This document shows positions 36,308-44,478 of a stretch of 64,000 bases of DNA, piece by piece (within the stretch, counting starts at the first letter, position 1; each line of letters opens with the position of its first letter). Position numbers and translations under genes: made by a program. Below the pieces are notes generated by a model. The model searched no databases. It was given only the letters and a program-made list of their open reading frames with translations, and had not been told where the DNA came from. This DNA is from Luteolibacter algae (GTDB taxonomy: Bacteria > Verrucomicrobiota > Verrucomicrobiia > Verrucomicrobiales > Akkermansiaceae): contig NZ_JBHUIT010000026.1 in assembly GCF_042683045.1 (NCBI RefSeq), positions 5,382 to 69,381 on the forward strand. Reading direction: 5' to 3'.

Positions 36308-36547
36308 ATGCCGGACGAGCCAATATGCACCGATACCAAGCCAATCCGAATGGATCTTGAGCCTGGAATCTATTTCTGGTGCAGCTGTGGCAGGAGCAGT
36401 CACAGCCCTTTTTGTGACGGCTCGCACAAAGGGACCGGATTGCAGCCAAAACGCCTGGAAGTTACGGAGAAAGGAACGTTCAGCTTTTGCCAATGTAAAG
36501 CGACCCGGAAGCCACCATTCTGCGATGGCAGTCATCGCAATCTTTGA
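36308..36547 (+). CDS. Twin CDGSH iron-sulfur domain protein
   Basis: A 79-residue protein with two full CDGSH motifs, C-x-C-x8-P-F-C-D-G-S-H in both halves (CSCGRSSHSPFCDGSH and CQCKATRKPPFCDGSH). Each can ligate a redox-active 2Fe-2S cluster by three Cys and one His, as in mitoNEET. Soluble, no signal peptide. Function in bacteria is mostly unknown (redox or cluster transfer). Starts 6 bases after the small membrane protein gene; the RbsD-like gene starts 56 bases further. Confidence 0.92.
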   Translation: MPDEPICTDTKPIRMDLEPGIYFWCSCGRSSHSPFCDGSHKGTGLQPKRLEVTEKGTFSFCQCKATRKPPFCDGSHRNL

Positions 36548-36603
36548 CTCCCGCACCAAGCCTCCAATTGACTTGGTTCCCATCCGCTAATATTCTGCCA
36601 TCC

Positions 36604-37182
36604 ATGAGCTTCCTCGGTCGATTCACCGCCATCATTCTCACCGCTCTCAGCGTGGGTTGTGGAACAATGGGACATCAGAAAACCTGGCAGGACTCTGTAA
36701 ACAATCAAGTCCACCAGCTCGGCTACCGAAACTGGATCGTCATCGCGGAAGCCTCTTTTCCGGCACACAATCGGCCGGGCATCCGCCAAGTCAATGCCGA
36801 TGCCGAGATCCCCGAAGTGCTGGACTACGTTTTCAATGCGCTGGAAGAAACCCAGCATGTGAAACCCCATGTTTACCTGACGAGGGAAATGCGCGCGGTG
36901 GAAAATGATTTCGCACCAGGCATCAATGAATTACGAAAAAAAATCGTGGGAGCCCTCCACGGACACGAATCCACGGAGCTTGATCAGCAGTCGCTGGTGA
37001 CCCTGATGGAATCTGCCAACCAGAATTTCGACGTGCTCGTCATCCGCACGCCTACCGCCCTCCCATATACCTCAGTGTTTCTGGAACTTCAGCCCGGTTA
37101 CTGGGATGCGGAATCCGAGGACCGGCTCCGCGAAAGGATCCGCCGTGAGCGCATGGACAGAGTAACCAGACCTATCCCGTAA
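36604..37182 (+). CDS. RbsD/FucU-like lipoprotein (catalytic His absent)
   Basis: A 192-residue protein with a lipoprotein signal (lipobox S-V-G-C19), then a domain resembling the RbsD/FucU sugar mutarotases: LGYRNWIVIAEASFPA matches the family pattern 'GH-D-x-IVIADAGFP', and RTPTALPYTSVFLEL matches the C-terminal 'RTGExxPYxNIxL'. Cytoplasmic RbsD uses the His of G-H; here it is Tyr. Export plus loss of the His suggest sugar binding or a different role rather than mutarotation. The ATG at 36604 gives a clean signal peptide; the 20 codons upstream are unlike one. Family match is by pattern only. Confidence 0.7.
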   Translation: MSFLGRFTAIILTALSVGCGTMGHQKTWQDSVNNQVHQLGYRNWIVIAEASFPAHNRPGIRQVNADAEIPEVLDYVFNALEETQHVKPHVYLTREMRAVENDFAPGINELRKKIVGALHGHESTELDQQSLVTLMESANQNFDVLVIRTPTALPYTSVFLELQPGYWDAESEDRLRERIRRERMDRVTRPIP

Positions 37183-37196
37183 CCAAATCCTCCATT

Positions 37197-37487
37197 GTGA
37201 CCAAAAACGAAGCGCTCAAAATCGAACGTGAAGCAGCCTGGATCGGCGATGCCGTCCTTGCCCTCTATGCCCGTGAATTCGTTCTTCGCGAGCGGGGCTG
37301 CATGGATGGGATCTGGTTCACCCATCTCACCTCCAACGAATTTCTCAGCGCGTTTGGCAATCCAACCAGTGTCGAAGCAATTATCGGTAATATTTATCGT
37401 GCCGAAGGCCTGAGGGCAGCCCACGATCATATCGAGACCAAATATCTGCCATTGTTCAGAAAGCAGATTGTGAAAAAAACCAAGTGA
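37197..37487 (+). CDS. Mini-RNase III-like protein
   Basis: A 96-residue protein comprising a single RNase III-type helical domain without a dsRNA-binding domain. EAAWIGDAVLALYAREFVL corresponds to the signature ERxEFLGDAVL, and VEAIIGNIYRAEGL to FEALIGAIYLD, keeping the Asp and Glu that bind metal. The Glu preceding the first Ala is present too. Mini-III of Firmicutes matures 23S rRNA; whether this one is active is untested. GTG start, 14 bases after the RbsD-like gene. Confidence 0.75.
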   Translation: MTKNEALKIEREAAWIGDAVLALYAREFVLRERGCMDGIWFTHLTSNEFLSAFGNPTSVEAIIGNIYRAEGLRAAHDHIETKYLPLFRKQIVKKTK

Positions 37488-37690
37488 GCGGCTTTTGCCC
37501 GCTGACCGGTTTTACTCCCCACTGAATCATCCACTGAAAAGTAGATCATATCCCTCGCAGCGGGGACCTCCTGGTAGCCGCAGCCATTGTATGGGGACGA
37601 CCGCTTTTCCGCACGGCACAATCAAACGGATTTTCCTACCTGGCTGATCTCAGCTAACAGCTAGATTAGAAAAAACAGCTGTCAGAGCAT

Positions 37691-37729
37691 AAAAAAAGCC
37701 CTCCCACTGGTTAGTGAGAGGGCCTTTTT
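37691..37729. terminator. Bidirectional terminator between mini-RNase III gene and rplQ
   Basis: GCCCTCCCA/TGAGAGGGC stem (one mismatch) flanked by seven A on the left and five T on the right, so a T run on either strand. The adjacent 200 bases (37488-37690) hold no convincing gene. Confidence 0.8.
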
Positions 37730-37754
37730 CCAAGTTATTTCCGGGAAGTGCAGC

Positions 37755-38183
37755 TTATTCAGCAGCTGCTGCTTCAGCCTTTGGAGTTTCCTCCACAGCT
37801 TCTACCAGTTCATCGGATTCAACCTCCGGTTGATCCACCCACTCGATGATTGCCATCGGAGCGGCGTCGGTCATACGTTGACCGAGTTTTGTGATACGGC
37901 AGTAGCCGCCCTGACGATTTGCCGCAGCTGGTGCGACTTTATCGAAAAGCGTGCTCACAGCATCTTTCTGACGAAGAAATGCGATTGCGAGACGACGTGA
38001 ATGCAAGTCGTTGCGTTTGGCTTGGGTAACAAGCTTTTCAGCTACAGGGCGCAGGGCCTTTGCTTTGCCGAAGGTTGTTTTGATACGACCGTGTTGGATC
38101 AGGCTGCAAGCAAGGTTGGCGAGCAGGGATTTACGGTGGGCGGTGTTGCGTTTAAGCTTAGTGGTATTGCGGCGATGTCTCAT
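37755..38183 (-). CDS. rplQ: Ribosomal protein bL17
   Basis: Large-subunit protein of 142 residues. MRHRRNTTKLKRNTAHRKSL is the invariant N-terminus; the body has LVTQAKR and GQRMTDAAPMAIIEWV. A C-terminal acidic Ala/Glu tail of about 20 residues is an extension often seen. Follows rpoA by 38 bases on the same strand. Confidence 0.98.
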   Translation of the reverse strand: MRHRRNTTKLKRNTAHRKSLLANLACSLIQHGRIKTTFGKAKALRPVAEKLVTQAKRNDLHSRRLAIAFLRQKDAVSTLFDKVAPAAANRQGGYCRITKLGQRMTDAAPMAIIEWVDQPEVESDELVEAVEETPKAEAAAAE

Positions 38184-38221
38184 CGGTTGCTTCCGTTAGT
38201 GGTTTGAATCAAGGTTTGTAA

Positions 38222-39304
38222 TTAGTCGTCAAGGTTCTGGGCGATAAGATCAGCCAGTCCGACAGGTGCTTCGTCTTCCGCTCCGAGGCGTGGGCCACGG
38301 TTTGCAATGGAGCCACCGGCAAGGAGGCTAGGCTCGAAGGACATGCCAAGACCGAGGCCGAGCTCGACGAGCTTGTCCTTGATCTCATTGAGGGATTTTT
38401 TACCGAAGTTCCGGTATTTCAGCATCTCGGCTTCCGATTTCATGGCCAGCTGACCGACGGAAGTGATGTTCGCGTTGTTCAAGCAGTTCGCCGCGCGGAC
38501 GGAAAGCTCGATTTCGTTCACGGACATATTGAGAAGTTTCTTGAGAGCTGCATTTTCTTCGCTGGATTCCGCAGGTGCTTCTTCGAAGTCCACTGCGTTT
38601 TCATCATAATTGACGAAGACGTCGAGGTGGTGGCGAAGAATTGCAGATGCTTGCAGCAATGCCTCCTGAGGAGTGATGCGACCATCAGTCCAGACATCAA
38701 GGGTCAGTCTGTCATAGTCGGTGATTTGTCCTACCCGTGTGGAGTCGACGCTGTATTTAACACGCGTTACCGGCGAGAAGATCGAATCAATAGCGATCAC
38801 GCCAATTGGTTGATCCTTACGCTTGTTTTCATCACCAGTGGAGAAGCCACGACCTACGCGGACTTCGAATTCGCAGTCAAACTTCACCTTCTTATCGAGA
38901 GTGCAGATGATCTGGTCTTTATTAACTACGGAGTAGATGTTGTCGTCCTGGATATCCCCAGCGGTTACAACACCATCTTTTTCGACTTTGATGGAAAGGA
39001 TTCTCGGCTCTTTGTCGTTGTGGGCGAACTTGACCTTCTTCAGGTTGAGAACGATGTCCGTCACGTCTTCCACAACACCTGGAAGGCTGGAAAATTCGTG
39101 CTGCACGCCGGCGATACGAACGGATGTGATCGATGCACCCTCAAGCGATGAGAGCATTACGCGACGCAGTGAGTTCCCGATCGTGTGGCCATACCCACGT
39201 TCGAAAGGCTCTGCAATGAATTGAGCAAATGTATCTGATGCCGTTTCCTCGTTGCGAACGAGGCGGTTAGGAAGCTCGAACCGAGCCAGTGTAGTTGTAG
39301 ACAT
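38222..39304 (-). CDS. rpoA: RNA polymerase alpha subunit
   Basis: 360-residue alpha subunit. N-terminal assembly domain has FERGYGHTIGNSLRRVML; the C-terminal domain, for UP-element and activator contact, has MSVNEIELSVRAANCLNNA and KSLNEIKDKL. ATG at 39304 (MSTTTLARFELPNRL) was chosen; the frame extends 43 codons further without similarity. In most bacteria rpsM-rpsK-rpsD lie directly upstream; here a small divergent gene and intergenic DNA are found, so the unit rpoA-rplQ must have its own promoter. Confidence 0.97.
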   Translation of the reverse strand: MSTTTLARFELPNRLVRNEETASDTFAQFIAEPFERGYGHTIGNSLRRVMLSSLEGASITSVRIAGVQHEFSSLPGVVEDVTDIVLNLKKVKFAHNDKEPRILSIKVEKDGVVTAGDIQDDNIYSVVNKDQIICTLDKKVKFDCEFEVRVGRGFSTGDENKRKDQPIGVIAIDSIFSPVTRVKYSVDSTRVGQITDYDRLTLDVWTDGRITPQEALLQASAILRHHLDVFVNYDENAVDFEEAPAESSEENAALKKLLNMSVNEIELSVRAANCLNNANITSVGQLAMKSEAEMLKYRNFGKKSLNEIKDKLVELGLGLGMSFEPSLLAGGSIANRGPRLGAEDEAPVGLADLIAQNLDD

Positions 39305-39495
39305 TTCTAGTATTGGTTGCCGGGTTACCCTCTTTTGCGAGCAGGGGTGTTTTTCAACACCCAAAGGACCGACGGCGGTTAATTTCTTATACTCGCGGAG
39401 CGCGAAGAGAAAGCCTGCGAAGGCTTCTGGCAATGTTTTTTCTCGAAAATATTCAGAAAAATTGCTATTTTATGGATTGCTCACTCGATTCAGGC

Positions 39496-39523
39496 TTGGT
39501 TTATGGCCGTTTTTCACTATAAC
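39496..39523 (+). promoter_or_regulatory. Possible promoter of the AP2-like gene
   Basis: TTGGTT at 39496 and TATAAC at 39518 with 16-base spacing, 29 bases before the ATG of the AP2-like gene. By inspection only. Confidence 0.35.
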
Positions 39524-39551
39524 ACCCATAGGATCAAATCTAACAAAAACA

Positions 39552-39812
39552 ATGAAGTCTAAAAAAAATCTAACGCGCTTTACGTATGAGAATGCGGCGT
39601 TCGAGGGCTGGCGGCTGTGCATCAGCCGTGCAGGGACCACTTTTACCAAGTATTTTCCGGACAAGAAATACGATGGCCCGGTTGGTTCTCTCAAAGTGGC
39701 CGAGGAAGCTCTTGAAGAGCTCAAAGCCATTTTGGTCGCCTCCAAACGCGTCAACGGCAAATTATCCGCGACGACGATCAAAAAAGCGGAGAAGTTCCTC
39801 GCTAAATATTGA
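39552..39812 (+). CDS. Small AP2-like DNA-binding-domain protein
   Basis: A basic 86-residue protein divergent from rpoA. Its middle reads FEGWRLCISRAGTTFTKYF, then DKKYDGPVGSLKVAEEALEELK, which resembles the three strands and helix of an AP2/ERF-type domain (pattern G-W-x-V-x-I-x-R-x-G..Y-F..A..A). The ATG at 39552 was chosen; the open frame extends further upstream, antisense to rpoA, without meaning. Single-domain bacterial AP2 proteins are often tied to homing endonucleases or integrases; here it stands alone. Assignment is by pattern and could be wrong. Confidence 0.62.
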   Translation: MKSKKNLTRFTYENAAFEGWRLCISRAGTTFTKYFPDKKYDGPVGSLKVAEEALEELKAILVASKRVNGKLSATTIKKAEKFLAKY

Positions 39813-39888
39813 ACGCAGGAACGAACCACCCCAAGTGAATTCGATCAATTTCTAATTTGCTACGGACGATTCCGTGCTCTAATGCCGG

Positions 39889-41292
39889 ATGCAGAGACCT
39901 GTAATCCATTGGTTCCGGCGCGATTTACGCATATCCGACAACACCGCGTTGTTCCACGCTAGTCGTTGTAGCCAGCCCGTAATTCCGGTTTATTTCCTTA
40001 GCTCCTGGAAAAAAAAGCACTTCTGGACTGGAGCTAACCGGCAGCACTTTCTGTGCGGTTCCCTCGCATCTCTTTCAAAGAATTTAGAGACGATAGGCGG
40101 CACCCTGACTATTCGCGAAGGAGGAGCGATAGCGGAGCTTGAAAAGCTTATCCATGAAACCAAGGCCACGGCGATCTACTTCAACCGGGATCCAGATCCC
40201 TTTGGCAGACGGATGGAGCAAGAGCTCTCTGATCTTTGTTCGAAACTCGGTGTGGAATGTTACGGGCATGATGATATCGCCCTCCATAACCCCGAGGAGA
40301 TAAAAACCCAATCCGGCACCCCCTATAAGGTTTTCACGCCCTATTATAACAACTGGAAGTCTTTGGAAAAGCCTTCCCCGCACCCAAAACCACGGGTGCT
40401 GAATACTCCCAAAGGCGTCACCTCCATGGATCTTCCATCGGTAAAGCATTGGGATTTGGAGCCGCCGGAGGCAAAAATTCCACAAGCTGGCGAGAAGGCT
40501 GCCACGGAGAGAATGAATCATGCCATTTCCGGGATCATCGGGAGCTATGGCAAACGCCGCGACCTCCCGGCCGAGGAAGGCACTTCCCGCCTTTCCCAAG
40601 ACCTTCGTCATGGTTTGATCTCGATCCGGACACTCTACAAAAAAGTCGCTGAAAAGATGAACTCTTCAGATCCCGCTACCAAGGGATCGCTGGAAATCTA
40701 CCTCAAGGAACTCGCATGGAGGGAGTTTTATTTCGCCATTCTCCACCACTTTCCCGACGTGCTAACCCATGAGTTCAATGCGGATTGGCATGGACTCCCG
40801 TGGGATGAACCCGGCGAAAACTTTCAGCTCTGGAAGGAGGGACGAACGGGGTTTCCACTTGTGGATGCGGGGATGCGCCAGCTTTTGAAAACAGGTTTTA
40901 TGCACAACAGGGTCAGAATGATTACCGCGATGTTCCTCACCAAAGATCTGCATATCGATTGGAAGCTCGGTGAATCATGGTTCATGCAGCATCTTACAGA
41001 TGGGGAAATCGCTTCAAACAATGGCGGCTGGCAATGGTCTGCCGGCACCGGAGCCGATGCAGCACCTTATTTCAGAATCCAGAATCCATGGTCACAGACC
41101 GCAAAATATGACGCGGAGGGAATCTACATCAAGCGTTGGATCCCGGAGTTGAAAAACGTGGATCCAAAGAAATTCCAGAAGCCCCCCGAAGGCGGCACTG
41201 CTCTTGCCTCAGGCTATCCCCTCCCATGTGTGGATCACAAAACCGAGCGGGAGCGGACTCTGGCGACATTCAAAAATTACAAGAAAATTTAA
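39889..41292 (+). CDS. phrB: Deoxyribodipyrimidine photolyase
   Basis: Light-dependent DNA repair flavoprotein of 467 residues. The N-terminal antenna domain begins IHWFRRDLRISDNTAL. The FAD-binding half has WREFYFAIL, the GFMHNRVRMITAMFLTKDL block with conserved R and N, and WQWSAGTGADAAPYFRIQNP with tryptophans of the electron-transfer chain. It repairs cyclobutane dimers if a class I CPD photolyase; a cryptochrome or 6-4 photolyase role is less likely but cannot be excluded. Confidence 0.95.
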   Translation: MQRPVIHWFRRDLRISDNTALFHASRCSQPVIPVYFLSSWKKKHFWTGANRQHFLCGSLASLSKNLETIGGTLTIREGGAIAELEKLIHETKATAIYFNRDPDPFGRRMEQELSDLCSKLGVECYGHDDIALHNPEEIKTQSGTPYKVFTPYYNNWKSLEKPSPHPKPRVLNTPKGVTSMDLPSVKHWDLEPPEAKIPQAGEKAATERMNHAISGIIGSYGKRRDLPAEEGTSRLSQDLRHGLISIRTLYKKVAEKMNSSDPATKGSLEIYLKELAWREFYFAILHHFPDVLTHEFNADWHGLPWDEPGENFQLWKEGRTGFPLVDAGMRQLLKTGFMHNRVRMITAMFLTKDLHIDWKLGESWFMQHLTDGEIASNNGGWQWSAGTGADAAPYFRIQNPWSQTAKYDAEGIYIKRWIPELKNVDPKKFQKPPEGGTALASGYPLPCVDHKTERERTLATFKNYKKI

Positions 41293-41329
41293 CTTCATAG
41301 CCTTCTCATGAGGGGGTATTCACATTGCA

Positions 41330-42139
41330 ATGAAATTTGCGATTTGTAACGAAACCTTCCGGAATCATGACTTCGCCGGCACATGCGCCGAAGCCACACG
41401 CCATGGTTACACTGGATTGGAAGTCGCACCCTTCACGCTGGGGAAACCGGAAACGCTCACCATGGCGGAAGCTGCAAATTATGGGCGGGTGATCCGCGAG
41501 CACGGCCTGGAAGTCGTCGGCCTGCATTGGCTGCTAGCTCACACCCATGGCTACCATCTGACCCATCCCGACGGGAAGATCCAATCGAAAACCTTCGATT
41601 ACGCACGCCATCTGGCTGAAATCTGCTCCAGCATGGGAGGCAATATTATGGTTTGGGGCAGTCCTCAGCAACGCACGCTGGAGCCCGATTGGTCCCGGGA
41701 AGAAGCGACAAAACGTTTTATCGATTTCTTTCAACGCCTTTCGCCCCATCTGGCAGCGGCGGACGTGACTATCGCCTTTGAGTTCCTGGGGCCCGCGGAA
41801 ACCAACTTTATCAATACAGCAGCCGAAACCATAGAGCTTCTGAAAATCATCGATTCGCCCAATGTCCGGCTCCACCTCGATGTCAAAGCGATGGCCGCCG
41901 ATGATAAGCCGATACCAGAAATCGTCCGGGAGTCCCTGCCGTGGACGGCTCATTTCCATGCAAATGACCCCAACCTCCAAGGCCCCGGGATGGGCGCAGT
42001 CGACTTCCAGCCAATCGCTGATGAGCTGATCGCCGGAGGATACGACAAGTGGGTTTCCGTAGAAGTTTTTGACACCGAAATCTCACCGGAAACGCTTGCC
42101 ACAGAGAGCCTTACAAATCTTCGCAAGTTTTTTGCATGA
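41330..42139 (+). CDS. Sugar phosphate isomerase/epimerase-like TIM barrel protein
   Basis: Xylose isomerase-like TIM barrel of 269 residues (AP endonuclease 2 family). Metal-ligand positions are recognisable: ITIAFEFLGP (Glu), VRLHLDVKAM (Asp), HFHAND and VSVEVFD (C-terminal Glu). Such proteins are sugar or inositol epimerases, and sequence does not define the substrate. Starts 37 bases after the photolyase gene; the transporter gene follows after 60 bases. Confidence 0.87.
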   Translation: MKFAICNETFRNHDFAGTCAEATRHGYTGLEVAPFTLGKPETLTMAEAANYGRVIREHGLEVVGLHWLLAHTHGYHLTHPDGKIQSKTFDYARHLAEICSSMGGNIMVWGSPQQRTLEPDWSREEATKRFIDFFQRLSPHLAAADVTIAFEFLGPAETNFINTAAETIELLKIIDSPNVRLHLDVKAMAADDKPIPEIVRESLPWTAHFHANDPNLQGPGMGAVDFQPIADELIAGGYDKWVSVEVFDTEISPETLATESLTNLRKFFA

Positions 42140-42199
42140 ATTTTTCGATAAAACCATCGCCGCCACTGGCGTAACTGCGTTAGGAATCCCCCGCATCAA

Positions 42200-43864
42200 A
42201 TGAAGACCCATCTTTCAAAAACCGAAACCGAGCTGCTGGAACAGGCAGAAACCAAAGGCCCATTGGGCAAGGCTGCGATTTATGCGAAGCTATCCGGCCC
42301 CGGCTGGCTACAGGGAGCGATCACCCTGGGCGGGGGCTCACTGGCTGGCGCTCTCTACCTCGGTATTCTCTTCGGTCCACATATGTTGTGGCTTCAACCG
42401 CTCGCGATGATTTGCGGAGTCATCATGCTTTCAGCGATTACCTTCGTAACACTTTCCACCGGTGAGCGTCCGTTCGGCCTGGTCATTCGCCGGGTTTCCC
42501 CTTTCCTTGCCTGGGCATGGATTATCGCAGCCGCAATCGCGAACCTCGTCTTCTGCCTCCCGCAGTTTTCCCTGGCCACGGCAGCCATTCAGCAGAATAT
42601 CGCACCTGGAACCGCATCGGTAAGTCCGTATGTCATCGGTGGGGGTATCCTTGCCGTCGCCGCACTTATCGTTAGTGCTTATAACAAAGGAGGGACCGGC
42701 GTCCTTTGGTTCGAACGTATTCTCAAGGTGATGGTGGGACTCATCGTGCTCTCCTTTGTGGGAGTCACCATTACGCTGATTGCCAAGGGTGCTGTCGATT
42801 TCGGAGCTGTTTTCACCGGGCATATCCCGAGCCTGAAGTATTTCACGAATCCAACTCCGGCATTTGTAGACGCAATTGCTCAAACGGGGGAAAATTCATC
42901 CGCCTGGACGGAGATTGTAACCGGCGATCACGCGGGGAAAATCATTGCAGCTTTCGGAACCGCTGTGGGGATCAATATGACATTCCTGCTCCCTTATTCC
43001 ATCCTGAAACGCAATTGGGGGAAACGCCACCGTGGTCTCGCCATTTTCGATCTTTCACTCGGGCTTATCGTCCCGTTCGTTATCGCCACCGGCTGCCTGG
43101 TCATTTCCTCGGCCTCCCAATTTTACGGAAAGACCACCGATGTATTGGATGACAACGGCCTTCCCCGGCCGGAGATGCAAGCCTCCTACGAAAGCAAGCT
43201 CGCCCCGCTCCTAACGAAAATCGTAGCCGAAGGGCGCGCCGAGAGCATGGAATCCGCCAAAGCACTGGTCACTCCGGACGACCAGAGAATCGCCGCCATG
43301 CTGGCCGACAGAGACGTTGCGCAGCTGGCTTCTTCGCTCGAGCCGTTCACCGGAAAATTTCTCGCTCAAAAGATCTTTGGCTTCGGGGTTCTCGGCATGG
43401 CGCTTTCCACGATCATTATGCTCATGCTGATCAATGGTTTCTGCGCCACGGAGGCCATTGGCCAGCCCGATAATAAGACAGTCCATTTCATCGGCGCGAT
43501 GCTCCCGGGCATCATCGGCTTTTTCAACCCGGCAATCTGGACAGGCGCTTCCAAGGCGGCCTTGGCAATCCCCGCATCGACGATTGCTGGAGCGCTGATC
43601 CCGATCGCCTACTACACGTTCTTCCTCCTGATGAATTCGAAAACCGCACTTGGCGCCGAAATGCCGATCGGTGGGCGCCGCATCCGTTGGAACGTGCTTA
43701 TGATTTTTGCCACAGGCTTGGTTTCCTACGGTGCGATTTGGGTCACTTACCAGGGAGTCGGCACTCCCGGCCTGAAAGGAATCATGTCGGTCAGCGCTCT
43801 CGTCGTCCTTGCGATTCTTTTTATCCTGGGCACCTTGGGCTTTATGAAAAAGAACCGCGTATAG
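42200..43864 (+). CDS. Nramp-related membrane transporter
   Basis: A 554-residue polytopic protein with about eleven hydrophobic helices and Nramp-like repeats. The first helix reads SGPGWLQGAITLGGGSLAGA, where true Nramp metal transporters have the 'DPGN' loop that binds Mn/Fe; here it is TLGGGS, so the usual metal ligands are absent. A soluble insert of about 80 residues (residues ~320-395, containing LPRPEMQASYESKLAPLLTKIV) interrupts the last helices. Substrate unknown; magnesium or another ion is possible as in Nramp-related NRMT proteins. Near a sugar isomerase-like gene, so metabolite transport is also conceivable. Confidence 0.8.
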   Translation: MKTHLSKTETELLEQAETKGPLGKAAIYAKLSGPGWLQGAITLGGGSLAGALYLGILFGPHMLWLQPLAMICGVIMLSAITFVTLSTGERPFGLVIRRVSPFLAWAWIIAAAIANLVFCLPQFSLATAAIQQNIAPGTASVSPYVIGGGILAVAALIVSAYNKGGTGVLWFERILKVMVGLIVLSFVGVTITLIAKGAVDFGAVFTGHIPSLKYFTNPTPAFVDAIAQTGENSSAWTEIVTGDHAGKIIAAFGTAVGINMTFLLPYSILKRNWGKRHRGLAIFDLSLGLIVPFVIATGCLVISSASQFYGKTTDVLDDNGLPRPEMQASYESKLAPLLTKIVAEGRAESMESAKALVTPDDQRIAAMLADRDVAQLASSLEPFTGKFLAQKIFGFGVLGMALSTIIMLMLINGFCATEAIGQPDNKTVHFIGAMLPGIIGFFNPAIWTGASKAALAIPASTIAGALIPIAYYTFFLLMNSKTALGAEMPIGGRRIRWNVLMIFATGLVSYGAIWVTYQGVGTPGLKGIMSVSALVVLAILFILGTLGFMKKNRV

Positions 43865-43891
43865 TCTTTCGTTACGGTCCGCCGACGTTTC

Positions 43892-44356
43892 TCACACCGG
43901 GCCGGGATCCCGCGGTATATGGATCCCTTCCCTGGCGATTTGTCGGCCATCCAACGGGAAATCCCCCCGGCCTTCCAGCGCCCGGCGGGCAATCCAAAAG
44001 CAACACCACGCACGCCGAACCCGGATTTCCCGGCGCGGCCCACTCATACGGGTGGCCAAATGTTGGAAATGTCGCACGGGATTACCCAGAAAACCATGGC
44101 TGCCATCAGCAGCATTCGCCATTATCCACTCGAGCGCCGCGTAAGGCTGGGGCCAGGTCTTTAGTATCACCTCATCGCCCCTGAGATCAGCAGAGAACGC
44201 TTTGTTAAGTTGTAGGATCGCTTGAGCTGGCTTTTTCTTGATCCAATATTCCTGGGCAAAACAAAGGGCATCGTAATAAAAGCCGGCACCCCTCCCCTCC
44301 CCATGCCTCAGCGGCCTGTCTGTGTAGGCTTGCGGAAGATACGGGCACGGTTGCAT
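43892..44356 (-). CDS. Conserved-looking hypothetical protein
   Basis: A 154-residue frame starting with ATG, filling the space between the transporter gene and the phosphofructokinase gene. Sequence looks protein-like: YYDALCFAQEYWIKKKPAQA, AFSADLRGDE and FLGNPVRHFQHLA have regular hydrophobic spacing, many Trp/Tyr and balanced charge. C-terminal part is Arg-rich (RRAWCCFWIARRALEGRGD). No family recognised. No competing frame of similar quality. Confidence 0.62.
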   Translation of the reverse strand: MQPCPYLPQAYTDRPLRHGEGRGAGFYYDALCFAQEYWIKKKPAQAILQLNKAFSADLRGDEVILKTWPQPYAALEWIMANAADGSHGFLGNPVRHFQHLATRMSGPRREIRVRRAWCCFWIARRALEGRGDFPLDGRQIAREGIHIPRDPGPV

Positions 44357-44478
44357 ACAACAGACAAAATACCATAACTGGCCGCCTTTCCAGCTGGTTT
44401 CGGGGAGTTTTCGGATAAACCGAAAATCTGAAGTTTAGAGTTTCCCGCACCCATCGTTTTGTGAATCCTCGCGGCGTT

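Noticed and set aside
37488..37690. Possible small gene or RNA between the mini-RNase III gene and the rplQ terminator
   Set aside because: Only a 17-codon frame and a weak 6-bp hairpin (ACAGCT/AGCTGT); nothing supports a product.
38222..39433. Upstream extension of rpoA to 39433
   Set aside because: The 43 extra residues have no RpoA similarity; MSTTTLARFELPNRL is the natural start.
39252..39551. N-terminal extension of the AP2-like protein antisense to rpoA
   Set aside because: It overlaps the rpoA start region and contains no conserved sequence; a promoter-like pair lies just before ATG 39552.
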